Shown piece after piece: positions 43,655-53,108 of a stretch of DNA of 62,026 bases. The stretch is taken from positions 1 to 62,026 of the forward strand of contig NZ_JAUYGL010000196.1 in assembly GCF_030689745.1 (NCBI RefSeq), in the 5' to 3' direction. The stretch is from Devosia sp. (GTDB lineage Bacteria > Pseudomonadota > Alphaproteobacteria > Rhizobiales > Devosiaceae). Position 1 is the stretch's first letter. Each line of letters opens with the position of its first letter. The position numbers and the translations under genes were made by a program. The notes under the pieces were generated by a model. It made no database searches and was not told the DNA's origin. It was given only the letters and a program-made list of their open reading frames with translations.

Positions 43655-44523
43655 TGACTGACCTCTCGACGCGCAAGGCCGAACGGTGCGTGGTCGTAGT
43701 CAACAGCTGCGACGCCTATGCAGATATCTGGCCACTCTTTTTTGCGGCCTTCAAGGACCGCTGGCCGGACTGCCCTTTCCCCCTCGTGGTCAACACAGAA
43801 TCACTCGACGCCGCAGCACCGGGATTACGTGTGAGCAGCCACGTGATTGCGGCGAATGAACCGTCGCCGTCGTGGGGCGCTCGCCTGTTGTCGACTTTGA
43901 AAGACCAGCCGTCCGAGTACGTGCTTATGCTGTTCGACGACTTCGTGCTCGAAGAGCAGGTGGACGGCAAGGCTATTAATCAGTGCATTGAGTGGATGGA
44001 CGCTGATCCGACCATCACGGTGTTCTACCTCAGCCATGTGCCCGGCAGCGCACGTCCCACCAGTGATTACCGAGGCTTCGAGGTGATCCCCCGCTTGACC
44101 AACTACCGGCTCAATTCTGCACCGGCCGTGTGGCGCCGCCAGCACCTGATCGAGCTGACTCGCGCAGACGATAACCCTTGGATCTGGGAGCTGTTCGGCA
44201 CGAGCCGTACCTTCTTTCATCACGGTCAGTACTTTTGCGCTCAGCCTGGTCATGAAACCACGTACCGCTACAACTACACCACGGGCGGTGCGATCTACCG
44301 CGGAAAATGGGTGTCGCAGGTAGCGGGCCCGCTGATTGAGCGCTATGGCCTAGACATCGACTTGCGTGAGCGGGGCGTCGCGCCGGCGCAGGGTTCGCCA
44401 CGAACTCTGGCGGAAAAGCTGCGCATGCTAGTCCAAGGCTTCCGTGCGTCGGGTTCATTGGCACTGCTCATCATTGGGCTGCTGCTCCTCTCTAAACTAC
44501 GCGCGCGCAAAGAACCGGCATGA
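43651..44523 (+). CDS. Probable GT-A fold glycosyltransferase
   Basis: A 290-residue protein. The start (RCVVVVNSCDAYADIWPLFF) and the acidic motif YVLMLFDDFVLEE near residue 95 resemble GT-A glycosyltransferases with a DxD-like metal site. The C-terminus has one hydrophobic helix (about 265-283) that may anchor it to the membrane. It lies between the flippase and a second glycosyltransferase with 4-base overlaps at both ends. The sugar it transfers cannot be told. Confidence 0.65.
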   Translation: MMTDLSTRKAERCVVVVNSCDAYADIWPLFFAAFKDRWPDCPFPLVVNTESLDAAAPGLRVSSHVIAANEPSPSWGARLLSTLKDQPSEYVLMLFDDFVLEEQVDGKAINQCIEWMDADPTITVFYLSHVPGSARPTSDYRGFEVIPRLTNYRLNSAPAVWRRQHLIELTRADDNPWIWELFGTSRTFFHHGQYFCAQPGHETTYRYNYTTGGAIYRGKWVSQVAGPLIERYGLDIDLRERGVAPAQGSPRTLAEKLRMLVQGFRASGSLALLIIGLLLLSKLRARKEPA

Positions 44524-45512
44524 TGGACTTCACGTTTGTTGTGATCACCTACAACCACGAGGCCTATGTACTCGAGCACCTGGAGAGCATTGCCTACCAG
44601 ATCCGGGAGCACGGCCAAGGCTACTCGTTCCAGTTGATCGTCGCGGACGACGCCTCGAAGGACCAGACGCTGGCATTGGTGCGACACTGGCTGAACCAGC
44701 ACGCCAGCCTGTTTGCAGATGTGCAAATCCACACGCAAGCCACGAACCAAGGGACCTGCGACAATTACACGAAGGTGTGGCAGTATGTGCGCGGCGACGT
44801 GTGCAAGCTCACAGCGGGCGACGACGTGTACTCTGGCGAGAATCTGCTCGCAGAATGGCGACGCTTGCACGAGCATGACATTTCATCGGGTTATCCTTTG
44901 AACTTGATCGACGGCCAGCTCTCATGGCCTGCGTTCTTCAACGTGAACATGGTGGCGAGCAACTGGATCTACGGGCGGGGCGACTACATTAAGCGCATGC
45001 TTGGCATCAACTTCAGCCACACACCCAGCATTGTGTTCTCCACCCGGGTGCTTCGGGACGATGTGATCCGAGATTTCGTGCGGCAGTTTGCTGTCACTGA
45101 GGACTTCCCATTACACGTGAAGATGGCTGAACGTTTCACCCCCCTGTCGTTCTCGCAGTCACCGTTGGTGCACATCTACTATCGTCGCACCGCTGGCTCC
45201 ACCTACCTGGTGCGCAGTGCCGCTTTCGACAAAGACAAGATTGCAATCTTCCGCTACTTAAGGGATCACGTGGCCCGGGGCTTTGAACGATTGCTGATTA
45301 GCAACCGGATGTTTTGCTTCCGGCAGACCTCCCCGTGGAAACGGCGACTGCTAAACCTCAACTATCTCGTCTACGGAACCCGCGCTGCATTGCATGGCCT
45401 CAGTATATTGAGCGAATACAGGCAATTAAAACCTGAGCTTGAGAAACACAGGCTTCACTACCAGAGCATCCGTACCCGGGCCGAAGCACAGAGGGCTGCT
45501 TTCATACCTTGA
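44520..45512 (+). CDS. Family 2 glycosyltransferase
   Basis: A 330-residue GT2 enzyme. FVVITYNHEAYVLEHLESI is the nucleotide-binding start, LIVADDASKDQT the first aspartate motif and LTAGDDVYSGENLL the DxD-like metal site near residue 100. It would add one sugar to the growing repeat unit on the cytoplasmic side. Its ATG overlaps the stop of the preceding glycosyltransferase. The donor sugar is unknown. Confidence 0.82.
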   Translation: MMDFTFVVITYNHEAYVLEHLESIAYQIREHGQGYSFQLIVADDASKDQTLALVRHWLNQHASLFADVQIHTQATNQGTCDNYTKVWQYVRGDVCKLTAGDDVYSGENLLAEWRRLHEHDISSGYPLNLIDGQLSWPAFFNVNMVASNWIYGRGDYIKRMLGINFSHTPSIVFSTRVLRDDVIRDFVRQFAVTEDFPLHVKMAERFTPLSFSQSPLVHIYYRRTAGSTYLVRSAAFDKDKIAIFRYLRDHVARGFERLLISNRMFCFRQTSPWKRRLLNLNYLVYGTRAALHGLSILSEYRQLKPELEKHRLHYQSIRTRAEAQRAAFIP

Positions 45513-45556
45513 ATTGAAGGCCCTGGTTAACAAATTTTCGTTCAGGATAACTCGCC

Positions 45557-46603
45557 ATGTTTCTCCCTTCAAAGCGCCTTCTCATCACAGGAGGTACTGG
45601 TTCATTCGGCAACGCGGTGCTCAAGCGCGCGCTAGACACCGATCTAGCTGAAATACGTATCTTCAGTCGCGACGAGAAGAAGCAGGACGACCAGCGCAAG
45701 CGGTACTCCCACCCCAAGCTGCGCTTCTACATCGGTGATGTGCGCGACCGCGACAGCCTGCAACAGGCCATGCGCGGCGTCGACTACGTTTTCCACGCGG
45801 CCGCCCTCAAGCAGGTGCCATCATGTGAATTCTATCCCATGCAGGCCGTGCTCACCAACGTGCTTGGCACGGAGAATGTTCTGTCCGCGGCCATTGCCGC
45901 CGGTGTTCAGCGAGTGGTCTGTCTGAGCACCGACAAGGCGGTTTATCCCATAAATGCCATGGGCTTCAGCAAGGCCATGATGGAGAAGGTGATGGTGGCC
46001 GCCAGCCGCAATCTGGAGGACACATCGACAGTGATCTGCGGAACCCGCTACGGAAATGTGATGGCCTCACGCGGCTCGGTGATCCCGCTGATTGTCGGGC
46101 AGGTATTGCAAGGCAAGCCCATCACACTCACCGACCCTGCGATGACGCGCTTCATGATGTCGCTAGACGACGCGGTAGATCTAGTCCTGTATGCCTTCGA
46201 ACACGGCAAGAACGGCGACATCTTCGTGCAGAAGGCCCCGGCCGCTACCGTAGAGGTGCTTGCTCGTGCTTTGCTGGAACTGCTGGGAAAACCCGATCAT
46301 CCGGTACAGGTCATCGGTAGCCGTCACGGCGAGAAACTCTACGAAGCGCTGCTGAGCCGCGAAGAACGAGGCTACGCCGAGGATCTTGGCGGTTACTACC
46401 GCGTGCCGCCTGACAGTCGTGATCTCAACTACGGGAAGTACATCGATCAGGGCGAACCCCGACTTACGCAGGCGTTGCATGGCGAAGAGTACCACTCGCA
46501 CAACACTGAGCGCCTGGACGTGGGCGGGATGAAGCGACTGCTTTTAGGGCTGGAGTTCCTTCAAAGGATCTTACGCGGAGAAGCGGCGATTGCGGAGGAC
46601 TGA
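45557..46603 (+). CDS. fnlA: UDP-GlcNAc 4,6-dehydratase/5-epimerase (FnlA/CapE/WbjB-like)
   Basis: A 348-residue short-chain dehydrogenase. It has the Rossmann start LLITGGTGSFGNAVL, the modified active site with Met in place of Tyr (STDKAVYPINAMGFSKAMME) and GTRYGNVMASRGSVIPLI, all typical of the CapE/FnlA/WbjB group that turns UDP-GlcNAc into the first intermediate of UDP-L-FucNAc. The two following genes encode the next two enzymes in pathway order, which strongly supports this over a general CapD assignment. Confidence 0.9.
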   Translation: MFLPSKRLLITGGTGSFGNAVLKRALDTDLAEIRIFSRDEKKQDDQRKRYSHPKLRFYIGDVRDRDSLQQAMRGVDYVFHAAALKQVPSCEFYPMQAVLTNVLGTENVLSAAIAAGVQRVVCLSTDKAVYPINAMGFSKAMMEKVMVAASRNLEDTSTVICGTRYGNVMASRGSVIPLIVGQVLQGKPITLTDPAMTRFMMSLDDAVDLVLYAFEHGKNGDIFVQKAPAATVEVLARALLELLGKPDHPVQVIGSRHGEKLYEALLSREERGYAEDLGGYYRVPPDSRDLNYGKYIDQGEPRLTQALHGEEYHSHNTERLDVGGMKRLLLGLEFLQRILRGEAAIAED

Positions 46604-46604
46604 C

Positions 46605-47732
46605 ATGAATGTTCTGATAACCGGAGCCCAAGGATTCGTAGGGCGCAACCTGAGTGTTGCGCTGGGCGAGCGCTCTGGCTGGAATGTGCTTGCCATCGGT
46701 CGCGGCGACTCCCCCGAAGCGCTGGTCGAGGCGTGCGAGCATGCCGATGCAATCATCCATCTGGCTGGCGCCAATCGCCCAGTCGATCCGGCAGAGTTCC
46801 TCACTAACAACCGCGACGCTACACAACGCTTGTGCGACGTGCTGACCGATCTCGCAGCACGTACCGGCAGGCGACCGTCCGTGCTGTATGCTTCTTCCAC
46901 ACAAGCAACACAGGACAATCCATACGGAGCCTCCAAGCGGGCGGCCGAAGAAGCGCTGCACGCTTTGTCGTCGCAGCACGGACACCAGGTACATATATTC
47001 CGCTTGCCCAACGTGTTCGGAAAGTGGTGCCGTCCGCACTACAATTCGGCGGTGGCAACCTTCTGCCACCAGGTTGCGCGCGACCTCCCAATCGAGATTC
47101 GTGATCCGGCCGCACCGCTCAACTTGGTTCACGTGGACGATGTCATCGACCGGTTCCTCGCCTTGCTCGATGGTGCTTCACCTCAACTCGACGCCCAAGG
47201 ATTCGAGGTGGTCGGGCCGGTGTACAGCACCACCGTGGGCGACGTTGCTACCACCATCCGGGCTTTCCGGGAAAGCCGCGAGACCGGCGTGATAGGCGCA
47301 GTTGGGCATGGTCTCGGGCGGGCTTTGTACGCCACTTATGTCAGCAATCTACCGGTGGAGGCGTTCGACTACCCTCTGGTGCGTCACGAGGACCACCGGG
47401 GAGTGTTTGTGGAGATGCTCAAAACACGTGAAAGTGGCCAGTTTTCGTTTTTCACCGCGCATCCCGGCGTGACCCGCGGCGGCCACTACCACCGTGCCAA
47501 GACCGAGAAGTTCTTGGTGATCCAAGGGGAGGCCCGGTTCCGTTTCCGCCACATACTTACCGCGGAAACCCACGAGATTCGGACAAATGCGCAATCACCG
47601 CGTATTGTGGAAACGATTCCCGGCTGGGCCCATGATATCACCAATACGGGCGATCAGACTATGATTGTGATGTTGTGGGCCAACGAAATCTTTGACCAGC
47701 AAAGCCCCGATACGATCGCGGCTCCACTTTGA
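46605..47732 (+). CDS. fnlB: UDP-L-FucNAc pathway reductase (FnlB/CapF/WbjC-like)
   Basis: A 375-residue two-domain enzyme. The N-terminal Rossmann reductase (MNVLITGAQGFVGRNL, YASSTQATQDNPYGASKRAA) is followed by a C-terminal cupin (VTRGGHYHRAKTEKFLVIQG). This fusion is diagnostic of CapF/FnlB, which epimerises at C3 and reduces the intermediate to UDP-6-deoxy-L-talose-NAc. The start at 46605 begins one base after the fnlA stop. Confidence 0.92.
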   Translation: MNVLITGAQGFVGRNLSVALGERSGWNVLAIGRGDSPEALVEACEHADAIIHLAGANRPVDPAEFLTNNRDATQRLCDVLTDLAARTGRRPSVLYASSTQATQDNPYGASKRAAEEALHALSSQHGHQVHIFRLPNVFGKWCRPHYNSAVATFCHQVARDLPIEIRDPAAPLNLVHVDDVIDRFLALLDGASPQLDAQGFEVVGPVYSTTVGDVATTIRAFRESRETGVIGAVGHGLGRALYATYVSNLPVEAFDYPLVRHEDHRGVFVEMLKTRESGQFSFFTAHPGVTRGGHYHRAKTEKFLVIQGEARFRFRHILTAETHEIRTNAQSPRIVETIPGWAHDITNTGDQTMIVMLWANEIFDQQSPDTIAAPL

Positions 47733-47739
47733 GGCTCCG

Positions 47740-48870
47740 ATGAAGAAATTGCATGTAATGACCGTCATCGGCACTCGCCCGGAGATAATCCGCCTATCTC
47801 GTGTAATGGCGCGGCTTGACGAGCACTGCCATCACGAGATCGTGCACACCGGGCAAAACTACGACTACGAACTTAATCAGATCTTTTTCGACGACTTGGG
47901 CATTCGCAAGCCTGATCACTTTCTGGAGGCTGCCGGCAGGACTGCGGCAGAGACCATCGGCAACATAATCGGACGCATGGACGGACTGCTGGCGAGCCGT
48001 CGCCCCGAATCATTGCTGGTCCTCGGGGACACCAACAGCTGTTTGTCCGTCATTCCCGCCAAGCGGCGCAAGATACCCGTATTCCACATGGAAGCCGGCA
48101 ACCGCTGCTTCGACATGCGCGTGCCGGAGGAGATCAACCGGCGCATTGTCGATCATACGGCCGATGTGAACCTAACCTATAGCGACATCGCCCGCGAATA
48201 CCTTCTGCGCGAGGGTCTGCCACCGGACTTGGTGATCAAGACCGGCAGTCCAATGGCCGAGGTGTTGGCTCATTACCGGCCGCGCATAGATGGGTCCGAC
48301 GTACTTAACCGACTCGGACTTGAGCCCGGCAAGTTTTTCTTGGTGAGTGCTCACCGTGAGGAAAACGTCGACAGTGACACATCATTCGAGGCTCTGGTGA
48401 ACCTCCTCAATGGCATCGCACGTCAGTACGGTCTTCCTGTCGTGGTGTCTACCCATCCGCGCACCCAGAAGCGCATAGACGCCACCAGCGCCCGGTTCGA
48501 GCCACAGGTGCGGCTGCTTAAACCGCTGGGGTTCTCGGACTACAACCATCTCCAGATGCATGCGAAGGCTGTGCTGTCCGACAGCGGGACGATCACGGAG
48601 GAGTCCTCCATCTTGAACTTCCCAGCACTGAACATCCGTGAAGCCCACGAGCGTCCCGAGGGCATGGAAGAAGCCTCGGTTATGATGGTGGGACAGTCAC
48701 TTGAGCGGGCCTTGCAGGCCCTGTCAATTTTAGAGCAACAGCCGCGCGGTCAGGACCGTCTGCTGCGTGAGGTGGCCGACTACAGCATGCCCAACGTGTC
48801 GGACAAAGTTCTGCGCATCATCCAAAGCTACACCGATTACGTAAACCGGGTCGTGTGGAAGAGATACTGA
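47740..48870 (+). CDS. fnlC: UDP-N-acetyl sugar 2-epimerase (FnlC/CapG/WbjD-like)
   Basis: A 376-residue WecB-type 2-epimerase. VMTVIGTRPEIIRLSRVMA, the TGQNYDYELNQIFFDDLGI motif, HMEAGNRCFDMRVPEEINR and SDSGTITEESSILNFPALN are all present. As the third gene after fnlA and fnlB it should convert the C2 epimer to UDP-L-FucNAc. The CFDMRVPEE text, with Asp rather than the usual Arg/Ser pattern of WecB, is that of the FnlC/CapG group. Confidence 0.9.
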   Translation: MKKLHVMTVIGTRPEIIRLSRVMARLDEHCHHEIVHTGQNYDYELNQIFFDDLGIRKPDHFLEAAGRTAAETIGNIIGRMDGLLASRRPESLLVLGDTNSCLSVIPAKRRKIPVFHMEAGNRCFDMRVPEEINRRIVDHTADVNLTYSDIAREYLLREGLPPDLVIKTGSPMAEVLAHYRPRIDGSDVLNRLGLEPGKFFLVSAHREENVDSDTSFEALVNLLNGIARQYGLPVVVSTHPRTQKRIDATSARFEPQVRLLKPLGFSDYNHLQMHAKAVLSDSGTITEESSILNFPALNIREAHERPEGMEEASVMMVGQSLERALQALSILEQQPRGQDRLLREVADYSMPNVSDKVLRIIQSYTDYVNRVVWKRY

Positions 48871-48881
48871 GTGGTCCATTC

Positions 48882-50120
48882 ATGAGGTTGTTGATCGTAT
48901 CCCAGTATTTTTGGCCAGAGAATTTTCGGATCAACGATCTGGTAAAGGAGATGGTAGAACGCGGTCACGACGTGACCGTATTGACGGGCATTCCCAACTA
49001 TCCCGAGGGGCGGGTGAATCCGGCGTTTTGTGCCGAGCCGCACCGGTTTTCTGAGTGGGCCGGCGCACGCATTGTGCGAGTGCCTATGCTCGCGCGCGGC
49101 CAAGGAACCTTGCGACTGCTGCTGAATTACCTCTCGTTCGTGGTTAGCGCCAGCATGCTGGGAACATGGAAACTGCGCGGACAGAACTTCGACGCCATTT
49201 TCGTCTATCAGCTTTCTCCGGTCACCTCAGCGTTGCCGGCTGTGCTGTTGCGTGCCATCAAACAGGCTCCGATAGCCATGTGGGTGTTGGATCTGTGGCC
49301 GGAGACTTTGAGTGCGGTTGGTGTCGTGCGTTCGAAATGGGTGTTGGCCGCAGTGGGACGTCTGGTTGGGTTCATCTATCGGCGTTGCGATCTGATATTG
49401 GCGCAGTCCAAGAGCTTTGTGTCAGCCATAAAACGCTACGCTGATGCGGGACAACAAGTGGAGTACTTTCCGAGTTGGGCTGAATCGGTCTTCGATGGTG
49501 CTGAGGTTGAGCCGGCGCCTGAGGTCCCTGTTGTATCGGATAGTTTTAATGTCATGTTTGCGGGCAACATCGGCGACGCTCAAGACTTTCCGTCTATCCT
49601 GAAGGCTGCCGAGCTTCTGCGGGACCAGCACTCGATTAGTTGGTTGATCGTCGGCGATGGAAGAACCGCAGGCTGGGTTACCGCTGAGATCGAACGACGC
49701 AATTTAGCGGAGCGGGTGATCATGCTGGGGCGTTTTCCCTTAGAGCGAATGCCGGCCTTTTTCCAGCATGCGGATGCGCTGCTTGTCTCCTTGAAGGATG
49801 AGCCGATCTTTGCGTTGACCATTCCGGGGAAGGTCCAAAGTTACCTGGCGACCGGTATTCCTCTTATCGCCATGCTGAACGGCGAGGGTGCCAAAGTTAT
49901 TTTTGAATCAGGCTCAGGATTGGTCTGCCCAGCGGGTGATGCCGAGGGACTTGCCCGCTCTGTCCTGGCTCTCTCTCGCATGTCGCGGGAACAAAGACAA
50001 GAAATGGGGTTGCTCGCAAAGAGAGCGTACTCACGTGAGTTCGATCGGGAGGTGCTGATGGATCGGCTTGAGTATTGGCTTTTGAGTCTTGAGATGAAAT
50101 CCGGCAGGGCGACTACATAA
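48882..50120 (+). CDS. wbuB: Family 4 glycosyltransferase, L-FucNAc transferase (WbuB-like)
   Basis: A 412-residue GT4 enzyme. MRLLIVSQYFWPENFRINDL is the WbuB-type start and VMFAGNIGDAQDFPSIL opens the donor-binding half, with the conserved acidic region near LERMPAFFQHADALLVSLKD. WbuB homologues regularly follow fnlABC and transfer L-FucNAc. The start at 48882 fits the family; an upstream in-frame GTG at 48855 overlaps fnlC. This is the last gene of the plus-strand part of the locus and it converges on rmlA. Confidence 0.85.
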   Translation: MRLLIVSQYFWPENFRINDLVKEMVERGHDVTVLTGIPNYPEGRVNPAFCAEPHRFSEWAGARIVRVPMLARGQGTLRLLLNYLSFVVSASMLGTWKLRGQNFDAIFVYQLSPVTSALPAVLLRAIKQAPIAMWVLDLWPETLSAVGVVRSKWVLAAVGRLVGFIYRRCDLILAQSKSFVSAIKRYADAGQQVEYFPSWAESVFDGAEVEPAPEVPVVSDSFNVMFAGNIGDAQDFPSILKAAELLRDQHSISWLIVGDGRTAGWVTAEIERRNLAERVIMLGRFPLERMPAFFQHADALLVSLKDEPIFALTIPGKVQSYLATGIPLIAMLNGEGAKVIFESGSGLVCPAGDAEGLARSVLALSRMSREQRQEMGLLAKRAYSREFDREVLMDRLEYWLLSLEMKSGRATT

Positions 50121-50246
50121 ATCTTCTGTTTGATCTGGTGCTCGCGCTGATGACAGCGTCTTCAAAGGCGTTGCCGGCCAGACTCCTCGCCTCGCCTAGC
50201 GCCATCGGGGCCAGCGCTCACTACTGGAGCGGAGCGGGTGGGCGAG

Positions 50247-51119
50247 TTAGCCCAACAGTGTACTGAGATAACGTCCGTAGTCGCTCTTGCCGAAGATATT
50301 GGCGCGGGCGACTAGGTCGGCTTCCGATATCCAGCCCTTGTGATAGGCAATCTCGTCAGGCGAGCCGATCTGCAGACCTTGGCGCTCCGTCAGCGTCCTG
50401 ACGAAGTTGCCCGCATCAAGCAACGAGGCGCAAGTGCCGGTGTCGAGCCAAGCGAAGCCCCGCCCCATTAGCTCAACCTCAAGCGTCCCTTGGGCGCGGT
50501 ATGACTCAAGAAGATCGATGATTTCAAGTTCGCCACGTTTCGACGGCTTGACGTGTCGGGCCAGTTGCGGCGCTCGTTCGTCGAAAAAGTAAAGCCCCGT
50601 GACGGCAAAGTTGGAGCGAGGCTTTTCTGGCTTTTCTACAATCGACAAAACCTCGCCCCTGCCGCCGAATTCAACGACACCATAGCGCTCCGGATCGGCG
50701 ACGCGATATCCGAAAACCGTGCCGCCACTTTCCTGCCTTGCTGCTCCGGCCAGGAGTTCCGCCAGCCCGTGGCCGAAGAAAATATTGTCGCCAAGAATCA
50801 TCGCCGACGGTGCGCCGGCGAGGAAGTCTTCTGCTAGAAGATAGGCTTGCGCGAGCCCATCAGGGGAGGGCTGCTCGATATAGTTGAGCGACAGCCCCCA
50901 CTGGCTACCATCGCCAAGCAGGCGCTGGAATTGCGACTGGTCATTCGGCGTAGTGATGACGGCGATCTCCCTGATGCCGCCAAGCATCAAAACGCTTAGA
51001 GGGTAGTAGATCATTGGCTTGTCGTAAATGGGCAGCAGCTGCTTTGAGACACCCATGGTGATCGGCCACAGCCGTGAACCCGACCCGCCAGCAAGTATTA
51101 TGCCTTTTCGCTGCGTCAT
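50247..51119 (-). CDS. rmlA: Glucose-1-phosphate thymidylyltransferase
   Basis: A 290-residue RmlA with the nucleotidyltransferase start GIILAGGSGSRLWPITMGVS KQ-type motif (split at residue 26), YDKPMIYYPLSVLML and GDNIFFGHGL. It makes dTDP-glucose from dTTP and glucose-1-phosphate. Its first codons overlap the stop of the rmlD remnant, preserving the old rmlB-rmlD-rmlA coupling. In this locus its product feeds RmlB and then the 3-amino sugar branch and not rhamnose. Confidence 0.95.
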   Translation of the reverse strand: MTQRKGIILAGGSGSRLWPITMGVSKQLLPIYDKPMIYYPLSVLMLGGIREIAVITTPNDQSQFQRLLGDGSQWGLSLNYIEQPSPDGLAQAYLLAEDFLAGAPSAMILGDNIFFGHGLAELLAGAARQESGGTVFGYRVADPERYGVVEFGGRGEVLSIVEKPEKPRSNFAVTGLYFFDERAPQLARHVKPSKRGELEIIDLLESYRAQGTLEVELMGRGFAWLDTGTCASLLDAGNFVRTLTERQGLQIGSPDEIAYHKGWISEADLVARANIFGKSDYGRYLSTLLG

Positions 51120-51538
51120 CGCGCAAATTCCTTAACAGGTTCAGTAGGTCCAATTCGCCAGTTAAGCCGAGAAGTGCCAAGATTGGCTTCGAAGTCAGCA
51201 AATTCCAATCTTGAACCGAGCGGCCGGAGCGCTGTTATCGGGTTGTGACTGCTGGAATGAACGTTGATTCGGCAAGCAAGTTTCGCCTCTGCCATGATGA
51301 TGCGGGCGGAGTCCGCTCCGGCCGTTGCGTCTTCGGTTTCCGCCTTTTCTACAGCCGTTCGTGCGGTGGCATTGACGATGGCCTCGGCGTCGCTCCCAAC
51401 GACGGCCGCTGCGCATCTTTCGGAGTCTGTGAAACCAGCCTTGTCGTGGCCGAGAAAGACCGTCGTCGCATTAGAAGAAGGCGGACAGGCCTGCGCCCGC
51501 ACCACCTTTCCGGCCATGCTAAAAACCAGCGGCCTCAC
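51116..51538 (-). pseudogene. rmlD: rmlD remnant with large in-frame internal deletion
   Basis: The frame from GTG 51538 (overlapping the rmlB stop as GTGA) encodes 140 residues against about 290-300 for a normal dTDP-4-dehydrorhamnose reductase. The start keeps RmlD-like text (SERCAAAVVGSDAEAIVNAT followed by RTAVEKAETEDA) and the last 38 residues keep the RmlD C-terminus (LRPLGSRLEFADFEANLGTS). The middle, with the active-site Tyr-Lys region, is missing, and the glycine-rich NAD motif is eroded (SMAGKVVRAQ). The frame was kept, so rmlA can still be translated by coupling. No intact rmlD or rmlC is present in the window. Confidence 0.75.
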
Positions 51539-52578
51539 GCTGTCCTGCCGAGCCGCAGCCCGAGCCCACCCTCTCGGTCGACGAGTGGACGCCACCATGC
51601 CTCATTGTCGAGATACCATTGAACAGTACGCTCGATCCCTTCCTCCACGCTGACTTTCGGCCGCCACCCGAGTTCCTGGCGTATGCGACTCGGATTGATG
51701 GCGTAGCGCGCGTCGTGGCCGGGCCTATCCGAAACGAACTGGATCAGATCGGAATGAGGCGCGGCATCGGGACGCTTGCGATCAAGAATAGCGCAGATAG
51801 TCCGTACCAGGTCGATGTTCCGCCGCTCGCTCTCGCCACCGATGGCGTAGCTGCGGCCGAGTTTTCCCCGCGTTAGGACGAGCAACAACGCGTCGGCATG
51901 ATCCTCAACATAAAGCCAGTCGCGCACATTTTCGCCCCGTCCATAGACCGGGATCGGCAAACCATGGAGGGCATTGAGGATAACCACCGGAACGAGCTTT
52001 TCCGGGAAATGATACGGCCCGTAATTGTTCGAGCAATTGCTGATGAGAGTCGGCAGTCCATAGGTCTCGTGCCAGGCACGTACTAGGTGGTCGGAGGAAG
52101 CCTTAGAAGCGGAATAGGGCGAGCGCGGGTCGTAAGCTGTCTCCTCGGTGAACTGGCCGGTCGAGCCGAGCGAGCCGAAGACCTCGTCGGTTGAGATATG
52201 CTGGAAGCGGAAGGCTTCGAACCGATCACGCTTGATCCAATAGGTGCGGGAGGCTTCCAGAAGATTGTAGGTGCCGATGACGTTGGTCGAGATGAAATCG
52301 CCCGGACCGTCGATCGAGCGGTCGACATGGCTCTCGGCCGCAAGGTGCATGACGGTGTCCGGCTGATGGTGAGAGAAGATTTCGTCGAGCCGGGCGCGGT
52401 CGCGAATGTCGGCGTGCTCGAAGGCGTAGAGTGGGCTGCTTTCGACCGAAGCCAGGTTTTCGAGATTGGCGGCATAGGTCAGGGCGTCGAGATTGACGAC
52501 CGAATGCCCGCGCATAATCGCCAGGCGCACAACGGCCGAGCCGATGAACCCGGCGCCGCCGGTAATGAGGAGCTTCAT
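51535..52578 (-). CDS. rmlB: dTDP-glucose 4,6-dehydratase
   Basis: A 347-residue RmlB: Rossmann start [29 protein letters not shown] with the catalytic Thr-Asp-Glu, and [20 protein letters not shown] with the Tyr-x-x-x-Lys pair. It makes dTDP-4-keto-6-deoxyglucose, the branch point to rhamnose or to 3-amino sugars. The gene is intact and heads the minus-strand block rmlB, rmlD remnant, rmlA. Confidence 0.95.
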   Translation of the reverse strand: MKLLITGGAGFIGSAVVRLAIMRGHSVVNLDALTYAANLENLASVESSPLYAFEHADIRDRARLDEIFSHHQPDTVMHLAAESHVDRSIDGPGDFISTNVIGTYNLLEASRTYWIKRDRFEAFRFQHISTDEVFGSLGSTGQFTEETAYDPRSPYSASKASSDHLVRAWHETYGLPTLISNCSNNYGPYHFPEKLVPVVILNALHGLPIPVYGRGENVRDWLYVEDHADALLLVLTRGKLGRSYAIGGESERRNIDLVRTICAILDRKRPDAAPHSDLIQFVSDRPGHDARYAINPSRIRQELGWRPKVSVEEGIERTVQWYLDNEAWWRPLVDREGGLGLRLGRTA

Positions 52579-52743
52579 TTTGTGGTTTCCTCAAACAAGA
52601 AGTGCGTTGCCAACCCGAAAGCGCCGGTGTTTGCTTATCCTTGGCCGAGTGCATCGGAACGCAGTACGGCCGCCAATTGAAGCCGAGGCTGTCCCAGCAT
52701 ACGGCGCCATCGAAATTCGAGTCTCAATAGTCGAGCGCGCGTA

Positions 52744-53004
52744 CCCTTCTTCGCCGACACGGGAAAAATCGGTGGTCGTCGAGAAGCCTGCGGCCCTTGC
52801 CTGGGCGGTCGACTGGTCGGCAATATGCTCGATGTAGCTGCGGCCTTCATTAAGGGAGCCGACCTTACTCTCGTCGAGGTCGAATCCGACGGGGTGAAAG
52901 CCGACTTCGCCGAAGCGAAGCATTGGGGGCAGCCCGACATAGCCGAGCCCAACGGTGGCTTTTTTTTGCTCGAAGCGAACAATTAGATCAGCCAGCAAGA
53001 CAAT
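52744..53004 (-). pseudogene. 5' fragment of a nucleotide-sugar 6-dehydrogenase (WbpA-like)
   Basis: About 87 residues match the start of UDP-GlcNAc/UDP-glucose dehydrogenases: LADLIVRFEQKKATVGLGYVGL, then LRFGEVGF, FDLDESKVGSLNEGRSYIEH and ARAAGFSTTTDFSRVG. Three residues are missing from the Rossmann glycine loop (next to a run of A/T bases) and everything after residue 87, including the catalytic domain, is lost. The remaining 52579-52743 stretch is not recognisable. Confidence 0.65.
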
Positions 53005-53108
53005 CTCCCCATACGTTCCGTGAACACAGCGGGAACCACCCGCCGTTACACCACGTGGTCGCCAAATGCACGCGGCAAATCCCTCTTCGTGACCGCCGAG
53101 GGGGTTAG

